The notes beneath the pieces were generated by a model that worked only from the letters and a program-made list of their open reading frames with translations, was not told the DNA's origin and ran no database searches. 64,000 nt of DNA from Zygaena filipendulae (lineage: Eukaryota > Arthropoda > Insecta > Lepidoptera > Zygaenidae), in assembly GCA_907165275.2 (NCBI GenBank), contig OU015655.1, positions 5,840,501-5,904,500 on the forward strand, read 5' to 3'. Every line of letters starts with the position of its first letter. Position 1 is the stretch's first letter. Made by a program: the position numbers and the translations under genes. This document shows positions 46,501 to 56,526 of this stretch, piece by piece.

Positions 46501-47448
46501 GAAGATTGTGCATGCTAAGATACATTTCAAGTGGTTATCGTAAAATATGCCATTCTGTTACGAGTGTTGATACTTACTTATATTTATAGAAAACTAGCTT
46601 TTAACAGCGGTTTTATCCGCTTGCGTTTTGTATTTCCCTCAAATACCCTTTGTTGTAACGGGGCAAAAAATATCCTTTGGTGTATTTTTATTATTTATTT
46701 ATCCACAAATATACAATTTGACTTATATATATTATGTATATGTATATCTCGCCAACCTACAAAACAGGTTGTTGGCAAGGAAGCGCTCATCTTACTCTTA
46801 ATAATAATTATATATCTATGTTATCGAGTTAACAATTTATCTACTTATCTCTTACCAACCATTAACCCACCTGTAAAAATAAAAAGAATATTACTGGGCA
46901 GTTTCGCCCAATAATACACTTTTTATTTTATTTTTTAGTTTTGACTTTTTGACCTTTAGACTTTCCCTCAACCATTGAATTTTGTTGAAATTTTCTGAAC
47001 TATATATTTGTTTGTTCTTTTTCCATAATAATTACATGATGAGTATTCTACATGCTTTTTCATATATTTATTATATTTGTTCAACTCAACGTCAATCAGA
47101 CCTTAGCTCCCTATGCAAATAATACCTACCGTTTCGTTTACGTCATTCAATGGTTACACGTACACATTCTTCATAGATCTGCACAGTTATGCTTTATATA
47201 ATATTTTTATTCTCAACAACAAAAAATAAATATTTATATAAATGTGTTTCTTTATTTAATATTATGTACATATTTATAGCTCCAAAAAATAGACAAAACC
47301 TGCAAGTTCTAATATATTATAATTATTCGTAGGGTTTAAAAAGCAGCTTAAATATTCAATAAAAGGTATTTGACGGCTGTTAAGAATAGAACATTTTTAG
47401 CAATACCTCACAATCCATTAGGAACATCTTATGTACTTTTATGTTTCA
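43561..47448. other. AT-rich stretch without recognised gene
   Basis: Several short open frames exist (for example 44850-45095 and 46531-46914), but their composition matches the AT-rich background and they have no family features. A mildly GC-richer patch at about 45580-45660 (GCCGACGACGCTGACGGGCC) may be another non-coding element. Confidence 0.45.
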
Positions 47449-47745
47449 CTAGCTGTGCCCCGTCGTTCCTTCGGAATTCCCGAAGGAACTCTAAAGTAGT
47501 TAGTTTAGTCCTTATAACATCAGCTAATTAGCAGTGGCCAGTGTAAGTCCCGTCAAAATCGGTCTAACTGTTTCGGAGATTAACCCGCGTGTGTTTCCAC
47601 CAACTCCAAACTTCCTTTATTATTCTTCTCCTTACAATAATAAACACAACAAAAAATAATTTGTGAAACTGGTCCAGCCGTGCACGCGTTATGTCGTGAC
47701 CAAGGAAAATAGGGGTTTATTTTTATATATACTGTACCTAGATAA
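47449..47745 (+). repeat. SINE-like module, CTAGCTGTGCCCCGTCG, compound
   Basis: Head CTAGCTGTGCCCCGTCGTTC, then TTCCCGAAGGAACTC, CAGCTAATTAGCAGTGG, CCCGTCAAAATCGGTCTAAC, AATAAACACAACAAAAAATA, GTCCAGCCGTGCACGCGTTA and AAATAGGGGTTTATTTTTAT. Same architecture as 6198 and 59710. Confidence 0.68.
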
Positions 47746-49420
47746 CCGTGACATACGAATTACGATGACTTCGCTGCTTCGTACGAACATCTAGAGCTCC
47801 TTCAACGATTCCATTTAACACGCATTTAACCCATAGGTAGTTATAGTGTTTTTTTAATAATTTTATATTTTCGATCCGATGTGATTGTCATTTTAAGTAT
47901 AGAATTAATACTTACCTATATATTTAATTATATATTATGTATTACGTAAGTATCAATACATAAATCTCAATAATATTGTATTATACATAACAATAAGAAA
48001 TGACCCATTGTCAATTCAACATTATTTTTTATGAGAAATGAGCTCAAGACTTTTGCTTGTCATTGTGTTTCCTAAACGACGATCAACAGTAGTTCTCGAA
48101 TGAACTGCTGCTTTCAATAAGATCAAGTAAGAAACTCATGGTTTGTATTCAGCAACGTAAAGAGGCTTTCGATCTTTAAAACCATCTTGTCATTGTTATT
48201 GGTTAAGCGTCTTACGATGCGTACAGACTATGCAAAACGTTATATAACATTTCCACATAATGTAACATTGTTATACAACATTGCAACACAAAACAAGACA
48301 GTACACATTAGAATAACAATGCAATATAACAATGTTATAAAACCATTGTCGTTTCTCGTTCTTCATTGCTATGCTATCCACAATGTCGTCGCTGAGAGGA
48401 CGTTTCACTAGCTGCGGCAGCCACTGTTGTACTTTTAAATAACAAAAGAAAAACAAAAAAAAAACAAACGTGACTAAGTTATATAACACTGTCTCCAACA
48501 TGTTATGTAACATGTTTTGTTATGTAGTGTATACGCACCGTTAGATCGATGATAGCTAGTCGAACGTGTTCATACTGTGGTTTTATTCCTAGTAGGTATA
48601 GGTAAATAAGGTAGTAGGTAACTGTTGCAATTTAACAACTTGCTATCTTTTTTATTCAATGCGATTTGAGTTAATTTTATGGAATTCTAAAATGACGTCT
48701 TATACGCTGTACTCTTTACCAAACTCACCGTATGTAAACTACTCAAATGATGAACTGTAAGTGGATATTCATACCATAGTTCACCCATAGGTAAACATAA
48801 TTTCTTTTCCTGGTTGGTTATGGACTTTGGTGAATCATAAGTGTTTATGATTTCGATTAAAATAGTACAGGAGCAAAACCATAATTTAATACAAAAGCTT
48901 AAGCGCCTGCTTCATTTTTTGAATTAGAAACTAGCGCTGTCCAAGTTCAAGAGAAGGAAGAGCATGACATTTTGTTGATATCATTTAGCCAGTAGAATTA
49001 CTAAAAAACCAAATTAAAGCCTTAACTTAGTTTCCATTACCTTCGGAATAAAACCTCTTATTAGCTTTGAATCATATTGCATGATTAATGATGATATTCT
49101 TAACATAACATACGATCACTTTTGCTTACTGTAGGTAGGTAGGTACACTAGGATGTAGATACATTTAGGATGAGGCTTGTGAAAGTTTTTAGGTTTACTT
49201 ACCTTTAAAAATTGCTACCTAAATTACGGTAATATTTCTGCCTAAGAAGCTCTGCCCGACAGTAGTCCATGAAAAAAAGTATATAGGATAGTTATATATG
49301 CCACATGACGGTACCTACTTGTTATTGCAAAGTGTCATTTCACTTTGCAAATTAACAGCGGCACGTTAATCATTATGATTATCAGCAGGGAAAAATAGCG
49401 AATGGCCGTAAACAAAAGAG
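47746..49420. other. AT-rich stretch without recognised gene
   Basis: 48230-48530 contains many ACATT/AACATTG-rich near-repeats and an inverted relation between AACATTGTTATACAACATTG and ATATAACACTGTCTCCAACA-type segments. This may be a decayed fold-back element. No gene seen. Confidence 0.4.
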
Positions 49421-49424
49421 TTGT

Positions 49425-49620
49425 GGAGGACACCTCGACCGGACCACACGCGCGTTCGGCGTGCGTTGTTTAATGGGTGAAATTATCGGGGCCCATTGAT
49501 TGTGGTTGGGCCGCGGCCGACTCAGGCTGCGTAGAAAGTGCCGCCGCGGTAGTGGCAAGGGCGTAGCGCCACTGCAAGCGACGCGATCACTTCAGTATCC
49601 ATCATGTCGGAGAAATATTT
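49425..49620. promoter_or_regulatory. GC-rich block, candidate conserved non-coding element
   Basis: ACACGCGCGTTCGGCGTGCG, GTTTAATGGGTGAAATTATC, GGGGCCCATTGATTGTGGTT, GGGCCGCGGCCGACTCAGG and CCGCCGCGGTAGTGGC. Homeodomain-like cores (TTAATGG, ATTGATTG) lie between GC-rich flanks, and no frame is open. This texture is common in developmental enhancers; function not shown. Confidence 0.35.
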
Positions 49621-49830
49621 TTTTTTTTTAGATTATTATTATGGCCAGTTATTTTAAAACATATAAGTTAGGATTTGAATTAGCGATTTTGGTGTCGCCC
49701 TTTTTTGTAAGAGTGGAAATGCCACGAACCCTGAAATAAAGTGTTTCATTATTTGAAATGCAAAATATCGATTTTCATGAAATGGCGTTTACGTTGAAAA
49801 CGCTACTTCCATAACTTTTAACTTTTACCT

Positions 49831-49918
49831 TTATGGAAATCCTATCGATATGGAGATGATAACATCTCCATATCGATATGGAGATGATAACATCTCCATA
49901 TCGATAGGATTTCCATAA
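49831..49918. repeat. 88-bp near-perfect palindrome
   Basis: Centred at 49874/49875 (CATATC|GATATG). Left arm starts TTATGGAAATCCTATCGATA and the right arm ends TATCGATAGGATTTCCATAA. Only two base pairs out of 44 fail. Each half is itself a hairpin (ATATGGAGATGAT / AACATCTCCATAT), so the block can be read as two hairpins or one cruciform. Confidence 0.92.
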
Positions 49919-50154
49919 ATCCATTCTTTGTAAGTCTCTAGGTACCTCCAAAAAGTAAAGTATACTTTCCAATGATATTGCAAGTACAAGGAACACTGTT
50001 CAAATTTTATATATTTAGTTTCAGTAGTTTCAGCTGAGCGTTGATAGGTCAGTTAATTGTGTTTGTTTAGCCACTATAATTCCAATATGGGTAAAGATAA
50101 ATATAAGAATAGGACATATAACACAATCTATGTTTATCTTTATAAATAAAAATA

Positions 50155-50340
50155 CTAGCTGTGCCCCGCGGGTTCAGCCGCGTGAGTTTTGGAATTCCCG
50201 CAGGAACTCCAGAGTAGCCTAATTTACTTCTTGAACCTTCCCTGAACTTGCACAAATATTTTCAGATCAGACTTAGCCAAATCCGTCCAGCCATTCTCGA
50301 TTTTTAGCGAGACAAACGAACAGCAATTTTTGTATATAGG
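50155..50340 (+). repeat. SINE-like module, CTAGCTGTGCCCCGCGG
   Basis: Head CTAGCTGTGCCCCGCGGGTT, GTGAGTTTTGGAATTCCCGC, AGGAACTCC, CAAATCCGTCCAGCCATTCT, GACAAACGAACAGCAATTTT. Shorter tail than its relatives. Confidence 0.68.
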
Positions 50341-50709
50341 TAGGTATGTATAAAGGATCTGAGGTACACGTCAGTAATTTGAAAGTATTTATTTCCTATA
50401 TAGATACCTATTCAGTAGGTATTAAGTACTTTTTTTTTATTTAACCTTACTTACTGGCAAAAAATAAATCGAAGGTATATTCTAGTTACAGTACCTAGTA
50501 CCAATGACAAATAATAATAATAATCATTGCCTAGTATTGCCTATATATGTATATCATCTACATTCTATTATCTTTGATCTACACAATTTTACTAACGTCT
50601 TCTTAACTGAATATGATAGTGCAGACGGGCTTCATTAATTGTTTAACGTTTAATGGTTATTAAACAAATACTGTCAGTTACGTGATCTTGAATGATCAGT
50701 TCGAGATCA

Positions 50710-50939
50710 GTAGGGCAATTATGTAACTTTTGTTTCTATCATTTTTCGATTTCAATCGGAAAAATAGCGGTTTTGTGATTAATTGGTTATGTTTAGACAG
50801 CTTCAACTTTTGAAATATGTTTATTTTGGTTGATTGCTAGATATTGTAGGAGTCAAAAAGCGCATATTGTAATCGCAAAACCACGATGTTTTTGATTGCA
50901 AGCGAAAAACGATAGAAACAAAAGTTACATAATAGCCCC
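50710..50939. mobile_element. MITE-like element, family A, copy 1
   Basis: Starts GTAGGGCAATTATGTAACTT, TTGTTTCTATCATTTTTCGA. The right end CGATAGAAACAAAAGTTACA, TAATAGCCCCT is its inverted copy, with arms of roughly 70 bp. The middle contains GGTTATGTTTAGACAGCTTC and GATTGCTAGATATTGTAGG. About 90 percent similar to the copy at 53841-54072 by eye. No coding capacity. Confidence 0.8.
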
Positions 50940-50999
50940 TCTGTAGATACAAAACATCCTGTTGCTATCCATCAAACTAGCTAGACCCTAAGACAGATC

Positions 51000-51985
51000 A
51001 CGAACGTCATTAAATGTGACCGAAAAGGGTTTGGTCCGGTCTTAATAAGGAAGGTTTTAACCGACAGTAAAAGTATATTACCCACTTCGAAGCATGTTGT
51101 AGAATGTAGATATAGGTAATAACTGTAAATATTACGAAATACTAATAATATTAATTCACGTATCGATTTTGTGAAGTTAATTAGCCACTTTAATTATCAT
51201 AAGGAGGAGGTCATCAATTGGGTATTTTCCAGGCTATGAAAATCAAAATTCTAATTAGTCCGTCAGTTAGAAAATAAAAAAAAACAATAGACACGTATTT
51301 TTTGCTTTTTCGAATTAATGAAAATAAACACAGATAAAGCGCATTAGGTAAAGTTTAGGGTGGGGAACTCGTGACGTCATTATTCAGTATAAGCCCCGTA
51401 CAAACTGCACCGGGTGGTGACGTTACGCGAAATTTCAACTCAATGTATCGCCGTTATCTTTTGACTACGTAAAAACGAAAAAAATACGTGTTCAATATTT
51501 CTTTATTTAAAAAATTAGTCAAGTAGCCATTGGGTATGTTGACTAATTTTCTTTTTTTTTAGTTCGTCTTGTAGATTAATAAATAATATTGGACACGTAT
51601 TTTTTCATTTTTTACGTAATCAAACAATAATAGTAGTCAACATCCCCTTCGAATTATTGTACTTTTTTATGTATGTCCGGGCATAACTCCGTGTAGGATT
51701 TGCAAAATTCTTTTTTTGTTCAAAAGGGGGTGTATTCCGAAATGGTTCCATTTAAATGAAATTTCATGTGGATCTTTTGAATAGTTTCGGAGACGGCTAA
51801 CGGAATTCTTGAAGTCAGTTTGATATTTTGGTTAAAATTTTGCTTATGATATAATAATTATTTAGGTACAATTTGCTTGATAGCAATTTAGTTGCTATAC
51901 TTATTTTTTTTTCAATTTTGTGACAAATTACACTAACTTACAATATATAATCAATCTATTATTTACATATTATTATAATACGTAT
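51000..51985. other. AT-rich stretch with a repeat-like segment
   Basis: 51650-51830 has features of an interspersed repeat (TATGTCCGGGCATAACTCCG, TTCTTTTTTTGTTCAAAAGG, GGGTGTATTCCGAAATGG) that loosely echo the 8545 element (GAAAGGG(T/G)ATACTCCCAA). No gene seen. Confidence 0.4.
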
Positions 51986-51989
51986 CTCA

Positions 51990-52270
51990 ACAGTTTAATG
52001 GTTGTTGACGAGTGAGAGCCGTATCGAAAACACGCGTGGCACGTTTTTCGTTATTTCAGTCACTTTTCAGCATCTACCTATTTTGGACCCTGAGCAGGAA
52101 ACTGACTTTCAAGAGAGCCATGTTTTAACTTGGGGAACAATCTAACATTGTCATTGGCGTTTCGCCATAATTGAAGAAGTAGATGAAGAGATTTTTATTA
52201 TTAAGAAACATTGTCATTGGCAAATTATAATTATAGACGCCATTATTAAAGAAGAAGAAGACAACAGTTT
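51990..52270 (+). repeat. Degraded interspersed repeat related to 43262-43560
   Basis: Shares ATGGTTGTTGACGAG, CTTGGGGAACAATCTAACAT, TTGTCATTGGCGTTTCGCCA, TAATTGAAGAAG with the earlier copy and ends in a GAAGAAGAAG run. Confidence 0.5.
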
Positions 52271-53039
52271 AATAACGTCAGTTAATAGTCTTTTAGCCTC
52301 TTTGTCTCGGAAAATTACTGGATTATAGTTATAAAGTGTAAGAATCTACTTAATAATTATGTCGAAGATATTTATCGAAAAGACTTATCGAATTCGCTGC
52401 TTTCGTCTCTAAATTGGGTAATTTGATTGAACTTTAAAAAATAAAAAGAAATAGAGAAAAACTAGTATTATAATTTGTGCCCGTATCCCAAATGATGTCA
52501 TGTATGTTCACTGTCAAAAGTTTTAAATATTTATATAAATGTGTGTCACATATAATTTTGTTCGCAAACTTCGTTAATATAACACTTCTTACTTATAGGT
52601 ACTTCGTTTTGATTTACTAATTTGACCCACACATAAATAAATGTTACATTAAACTAAAAATTCAATTATTTAAATGTGAGATGATTCTGATTGAAACGGT
52701 GTCCGTAATTTTCCATATCGACTAATCTTCTCCATTTAAATGCGAATGTGAGATTATTTGTTTGCTACGCTTTCACGCCTTAACTACACAACATTGTGTT
52801 ATTTTTATCCCGGAATTCCCGCGGGAATTATTTAAATTAATTAGCATACTTCCAATAAAATTAGTGGTTTTGAAGTGCTAAGTATGTAAGTTGTCTAATA
52901 TTATCTTAACGCAGGTGTAAACCGCAGCGAAGAGTTAGTATAAAATATAATTTGAGTATTTAAAGATCAGTACTGAATTGTCAGCTTGGCATTGAAATTG
53001 TAATTTATAGTACATATTTAGCTATGTACTATTTAATGG

Positions 53040-53160
53040 TTACCCAATGCGTTTTGTCGGCGAGTGTCCGCGAACAGCACCGGTCGCCGGCGCGTGGGCG
53101 GCGCGCGTCGCTCGTTTCCCATGTCCCGCGACCCCGACAGTTATATCAATACGCAGAGAG
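53040..53160. promoter_or_regulatory. CpG-rich block
   Basis: GTCGGCGAGTGTCCGCGAAC, AGCACCGGTCGCCGGCGCGT, GGGCGGCGCGCGTCGCTCGT. A strong GC island of about 100 bp. Two overlapping plus-strand frames cross it but continue into AT-rich repeat sequence, so coding is unlikely. Confidence 0.33.
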
Positions 53161-53265
53161 ATTGACGACACAAACATTGATGCCATTTTCATTTTATACC
53201 ATCACCACGCCACATACTTTAATATTATATTTTATGCATACCGTCTCAGAAACAAATTTCACACA

Positions 53266-53690
53266 AAGTTCCATTTTCCAGTCTAGGCGTATATACAAAT
53301 ATGTATGTATCGATAATATAATATATATGTAATAAATAATATGTAGTATATACCACGTTTGCTCGGTTTCCACGACACAAGCTTATAGCTTAGATGGACA
53401 TAGATAAGCAATAGTGTGTTAACCCACACTGGAGAAATTTTGAGTAAATCGTGTTTTAAAAGTACAGCGCCATTTTGTGTCAACCTTTTTTATGTGAAAT
53501 ATTGAGTTGCATATTTAAGCAATATAATAAGGTAAACACATAATTAAAAAACGTTCTTTAATTCTCAATAAAACGTTCTGAAGCAATAACTTAATTTTGT
53601 GGGTTAACATGTTATTGCTTATCTGCGTCCAGATAATGTCGGGTCAAGTAGATCGGTGTGTTGTGAAGTAGATTATTATTATTATTTCCA
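53266..53690 (+). repeat. Head-less SINE copy split by a MITE
   Basis: GTTCCATTTTCCAGTCTAGG, ACCACGTTTGCTCGGTTTCC, ACGACACAAGCTTATAGCTT match the body of the SINE at 30090. The rest (GTCGGGTCAAGTAGATCGGT, GTGTTGTGAAGTAGATTATT) resumes after 237 bp of unrelated sequence. The tRNA-like head is missing. Confidence 0.8.
53395..53631. mobile_element. MITE-like element, family B, copy 1 (inside SINE)
   Basis: Ends TGGACATAGATAAGCAATAG and (inverted) TGGACGCAGATAAGCAATAA. The subterminal parts are TGTGTTAACCCACACTGGAG and CATGTTAACCCACAAAATTA. 237 bp, no coding frame. It is flanked by GA on both sides, a possible 2-bp target duplication. The identical-length copy at 54256-54492 is in the opposite orientation. 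Confidence 0.83.
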
Positions 53691-53749
53691 TAAAGGCTGG
53701 ACATTATATCGATTTACAATTCCATATACACTTAATAATTAATATCATA

Positions 53750-54115
53750 AATGAGAATGTGAGTTTGTTCGTTTTTTACACTTTCACGCCTTAACTACTC
53801 AACCGATCAACATCATATTTTGCATAGTTACACGTTATCAGTAGGGCGATTATGTAACTTTTGTTTCTATCATTTTTCGATTTCAATCGGAAAAATAGCG
53901 GTTTTGTGATTAATTGGTTATGTTTAGACAGCTTCAAGTTTTGAAATATGTTTATTTTGGTTGATTGCTAGATATTGTAGGTGTCAAAAAGTGCATATTG
54001 TAATCACAAAACCGCTATTTTTCCGATTGAAATCGAAAAATGATAGAAACAAAAGTTACATAATCGCCCTACTGGAGTGCATAGACGGAATAGAGTACTT
54101 TTATCCCGGCATTGT
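53750..54115 (+). repeat. RTE/SINE-like repeat split by a family A MITE
   Basis: The left part ATAAATGAGAATGTGAGTTT, TTTTTTACACTTTCACGCCT, TAACTACTCAACCGATCAAC matches the module at 9805. The right part (ATAGAGTACTTTTATCCCGG) resumes after the element at 53841-54072. Confidence 0.65.
53841..54072. mobile_element. MITE-like element, family A, copy 2
   Basis: GTAGGGCGATTATGTAACTT at the left and AAGTTACATAATCGCCCTAC at the right are exact inverses. The match continues for about 70 bp (TTTCTATCATTTTTCGATTT, CAATCGGAAAAATAGCGGTT, TTGTGATTA). 232 bp in all. The very high arm identity suggests recent activity or gene-conversion-like repair between the arms. Confidence 0.85.
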
Positions 54116-54255
54116 CATTCACAGTCATGACGTAAACTAATATGGCGCATAAGTCATAACTCAAACCACTTTTTCTGATCGTGACGATTTCTGTGATTAG
54201 CTCCTACCCCAATTCGCGTTAAGAAACTTCGTTCAAATAAATATATCATCATAAT

Positions 54256-54492
54256 TGGACGCAGATAAGCAATAACATGTTAACCCACAATATTAAGTTA
54301 TTGATTCAAAACGCTTTATTGAGAGTTATAGAGCGTTTTTTAATTATGTTTTTACCTTATTACATTGTTTAAATACCAAAAAACATTTAAACATAAATAA
54401 ATGCTGAGACAAAATGACGATATGATTTTAAAACACGATTTATTCAAAATTTCTCCAGTGTGGGTTAATACACTATTGCTTATTTATGTCCA
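54256..54492. mobile_element. MITE-like element, family B, copy 2
   Basis: Starts TGGACGCAGATAAGCAATAA, CATGTTAACCCACAATATTA and ends TTCTCCAGTGTGGGTTAATA, CACTATTGCTTATTTATGTCCA. Inverse orientation to the copy at 53395-53631 and the same length. Confidence 0.83.
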
Positions 54493-54833
54493 ATTAAACG
54501 TATTTAGGGAAATTATTATGCACCTAAGCTTATGTACCTTAGCTTTGCGGTACTTTTTGTAAGCTTCAAAACGTGAGAATCTGTTCAGTTTTAGTAATAT
54601 TTGTAAAAGCTGGAGTGCTCTTGACATTTCAACAATATCTCTCCAAACGATTTTAATATTTAAGTATACCCTACACGCATACTCAACGAAAGCACATATC
54701 AGAATCGTTTCCTTTCAGAAATTTAAAATATGTATGTAAACATATAGCGAGATTATAATATGTATTTTTAAGATCATAAAATCATTAAAATAATCCATAT
54801 AGATACCTACTACACAATATTACTTATCTGTAC

Positions 54834-55250
54834 TATCTAATAATATTATAAAGAGCTAAAGTTTGTGATTTGTGAGTTTGTGAAGTTGTAGGGGGTAATC
54901 TCTGGATCTATTGAACCGATTTTGATTCGCTTACTTATATAGAGAGCTACATGTGATCCTGAGTGACATAGGGTACTTTTAATCCCGGAATTCCCGCAGA
55001 AACTCTGGAGTTTGAGTTTGTGGTAGAGGTAATCTCTGGATCTTCTGTACCGATTTTGAAAATTCTTTCACTTACAAGAAGCTATAGTGAACCTGAGTGA
55101 CTAAGGTCATTTTTATCCTGGAATTTCCGCGGGGACTCCGAAATTTATTTATTTATTTATTTAAAGAACTTTATTACACTTTTATGTTCAAAAGGCGGAC
55201 TTAATGCCTAAGGCGAAATTGCCGCGGGTGAAACCGTGGGGACAGCTAGT
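54834..55250 (+). repeat. 'CTAATAATATTATAAAGAGC' repeat with inserted LINE tail
   Basis: Same family as 4225 and 42323: TTTGTGAGTTTGTGAAGTTG, GGGTAATCTCTGGATCTATT, GATCCTGAGTGACATAGGGT, ending GCCGCGGGTGAAACCGTGGG, GACAGCTAGT. The internal blocks are duplicated. It is interrupted at 55146-55213. Confidence 0.68.
55146..55213 (-). mobile_element. 5'-truncated LINE 3' tail with 7-bp target duplication
   Basis: On the minus strand: GCCTTAGGCATTAAGTCCGC, CTTTTGAACAT...AATAAAGTTC and an (AAAT)n tail. It is flanked by CGAAATT on both sides (55139-55145 and 55214-55220). This is the hallmark of target-primed reverse transcription. Only the last 68 bp of the element were copied. Confidence 0.78.
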
Positions 55251-55799
55251 CAGTAAATAAAATAGAAAAGGAATGATAAGTAGAACTTTGATTTTCTATT
55301 TCTTCACAGTAATGATGTTTCAACTTCGAGACGTGGTCCGTTATAAGAGATTATGACATCGCCGTAGTCACGTCACGTCAATCTCGGAGAAGTCCTGCAT
55401 AGTTTTTATATCTCCAAACGACATTTATGTTAATAATTAAATACCTATTTGTATTATCATTTTATAGAATTACGTAGGTATAAAAGGAACGTCTTATCTG
55501 AAGCAATTACTATTTTTTTCTTAAACCTATACCTACTAAAAAAACCATGCGCACGAGCAATGACTACAGAATTTAATGCAATTTTCACAGTCAGTGTGAA
55601 TTATATTAGTCTGAAACATATTCTATCGGAAACATAATGTGTACCTTACCTATATTTACAGTGATGTTGGTCTATCAAGTAGTTCATTTCCAAACTTATT
55701 ATACAGGGCTATGTGAGCTGTGCCTAAAGCCTGAAGGGGCCGATCCTAAAATGAGAATGAAATAACGTCATAAATTCATAATACACTAACCACTGTATA

Positions 55800-55840
55800 C
55801 ATAAATGCATTGCATTTGCATTGCATTGCTTTGCAGTGAA
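55800..55840. repeat. GCATT-type short tandem repeat
   Basis: AATGCATTGCATTTGCATTG, CATTGCTTTGCA: imperfect 5-6 bp units. No other signal. Confidence 0.55.
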
Positions 55841-56139
55841 CCGTGTGTGAAAACAAAAAAAAAATTCAGGACCCTTAATATATTTTAGCTCTAAAGACCT
55901 CCTTTAGCCTTAATTCAGCCGTATCAAACCAAATGCAAGTAGAGCCGCGGCTAACAGTTAATTGATAGCTATTATCATGAAAAAAGTTGCATGCGATCCT
56001 CTTATTTTTCATTCATATTAAAACTATACCCACACGAAAAGAAATTGACTATATAGTCACTATCTTATGGTCAAATCGCGTCGTGGATATTGTAATGATT
56101 ACAGACTAAAGAGCCGCTGCACGCTGTGTATTTACGAGC

Positions 56140-56300
56140 TATCGCTAATGGGATGCCAATAGTAAACAGTCCCGTTAGCATCGCGCCCGCTCTCCGCGTC
56201 GCGTCGCGCTATCGTTTCGGCCCATTCATTAAATGCTTCACGGGTTAATTCCGTCGCGAGCCGCTGTGCGACCCTCCTCCCTCTCTCAAAGAATAGTAGC
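56140..56300. promoter_or_regulatory. GC-rich upstream block, candidate enhancer
   Basis: ATGGGATGCCAATAGTAAAC, TCGCGCCCGCTCTCCGCGTC, GCGTCGCGCTATCGTTTCGG, CCCATTCATTAAATGCTTCA and CGTCGCGAGCCGCTGTGCG. Non-coding, non-repeat, and directly upstream of the TATA-containing segment at 56420. Confidence 0.38.
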
Positions 56301-56419
56301 GATTACTACGTAAAGAAGAGAACCTGCCCCCTCTCCTCACCCGCAAACTTCCTACCTCCCCAGGCCCCGCCACAACAGTGGTTAGCCTAATACAAACCGG
56401 AGCGTCTGTTGTAGCAGAA

Positions 56420-56526
56420 TGTATATATATAAATCGGTTCGCTCGTATGGAGTGTCACGACTCACGAGTGTGTTTCTGCCGTCATATTGTCACTGTTAAG
56501 CTTCGTTTTCACTAGAGGCTACCCAG
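56420..56526 (+). promoter_or_regulatory. Candidate TATA promoter and alternative first exon
   Basis: GTATATATATAAATCGG at 56421-56437 is a strong TATA box. A start about 30 bp on (TCACGACTCACGAG, about 56455-56465) would give a leader running to CTACCCAG before the donor GTAAAC at 56527. The only ATG in it opens a 22-codon frame ending before the donor, so the exon would be untranslated. This fits an alternative promoter for the plus-strand gene begun at 24 kb, or a separate transcript. Confidence 0.4.

Noticed and set aside
46531..46914. 127-codon plus-strand frame
   Set aside because: Rich in Ile/Leu/Tyr as expected from AT-rich DNA, with no domain feature or conserved motif visible.
53024..53332. 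102-codon plus-strand frame over the CpG block
   Set aside because: It starts in background sequence, crosses the GC block and ends inside a SINE copy, so it cannot be a conserved coding exon.
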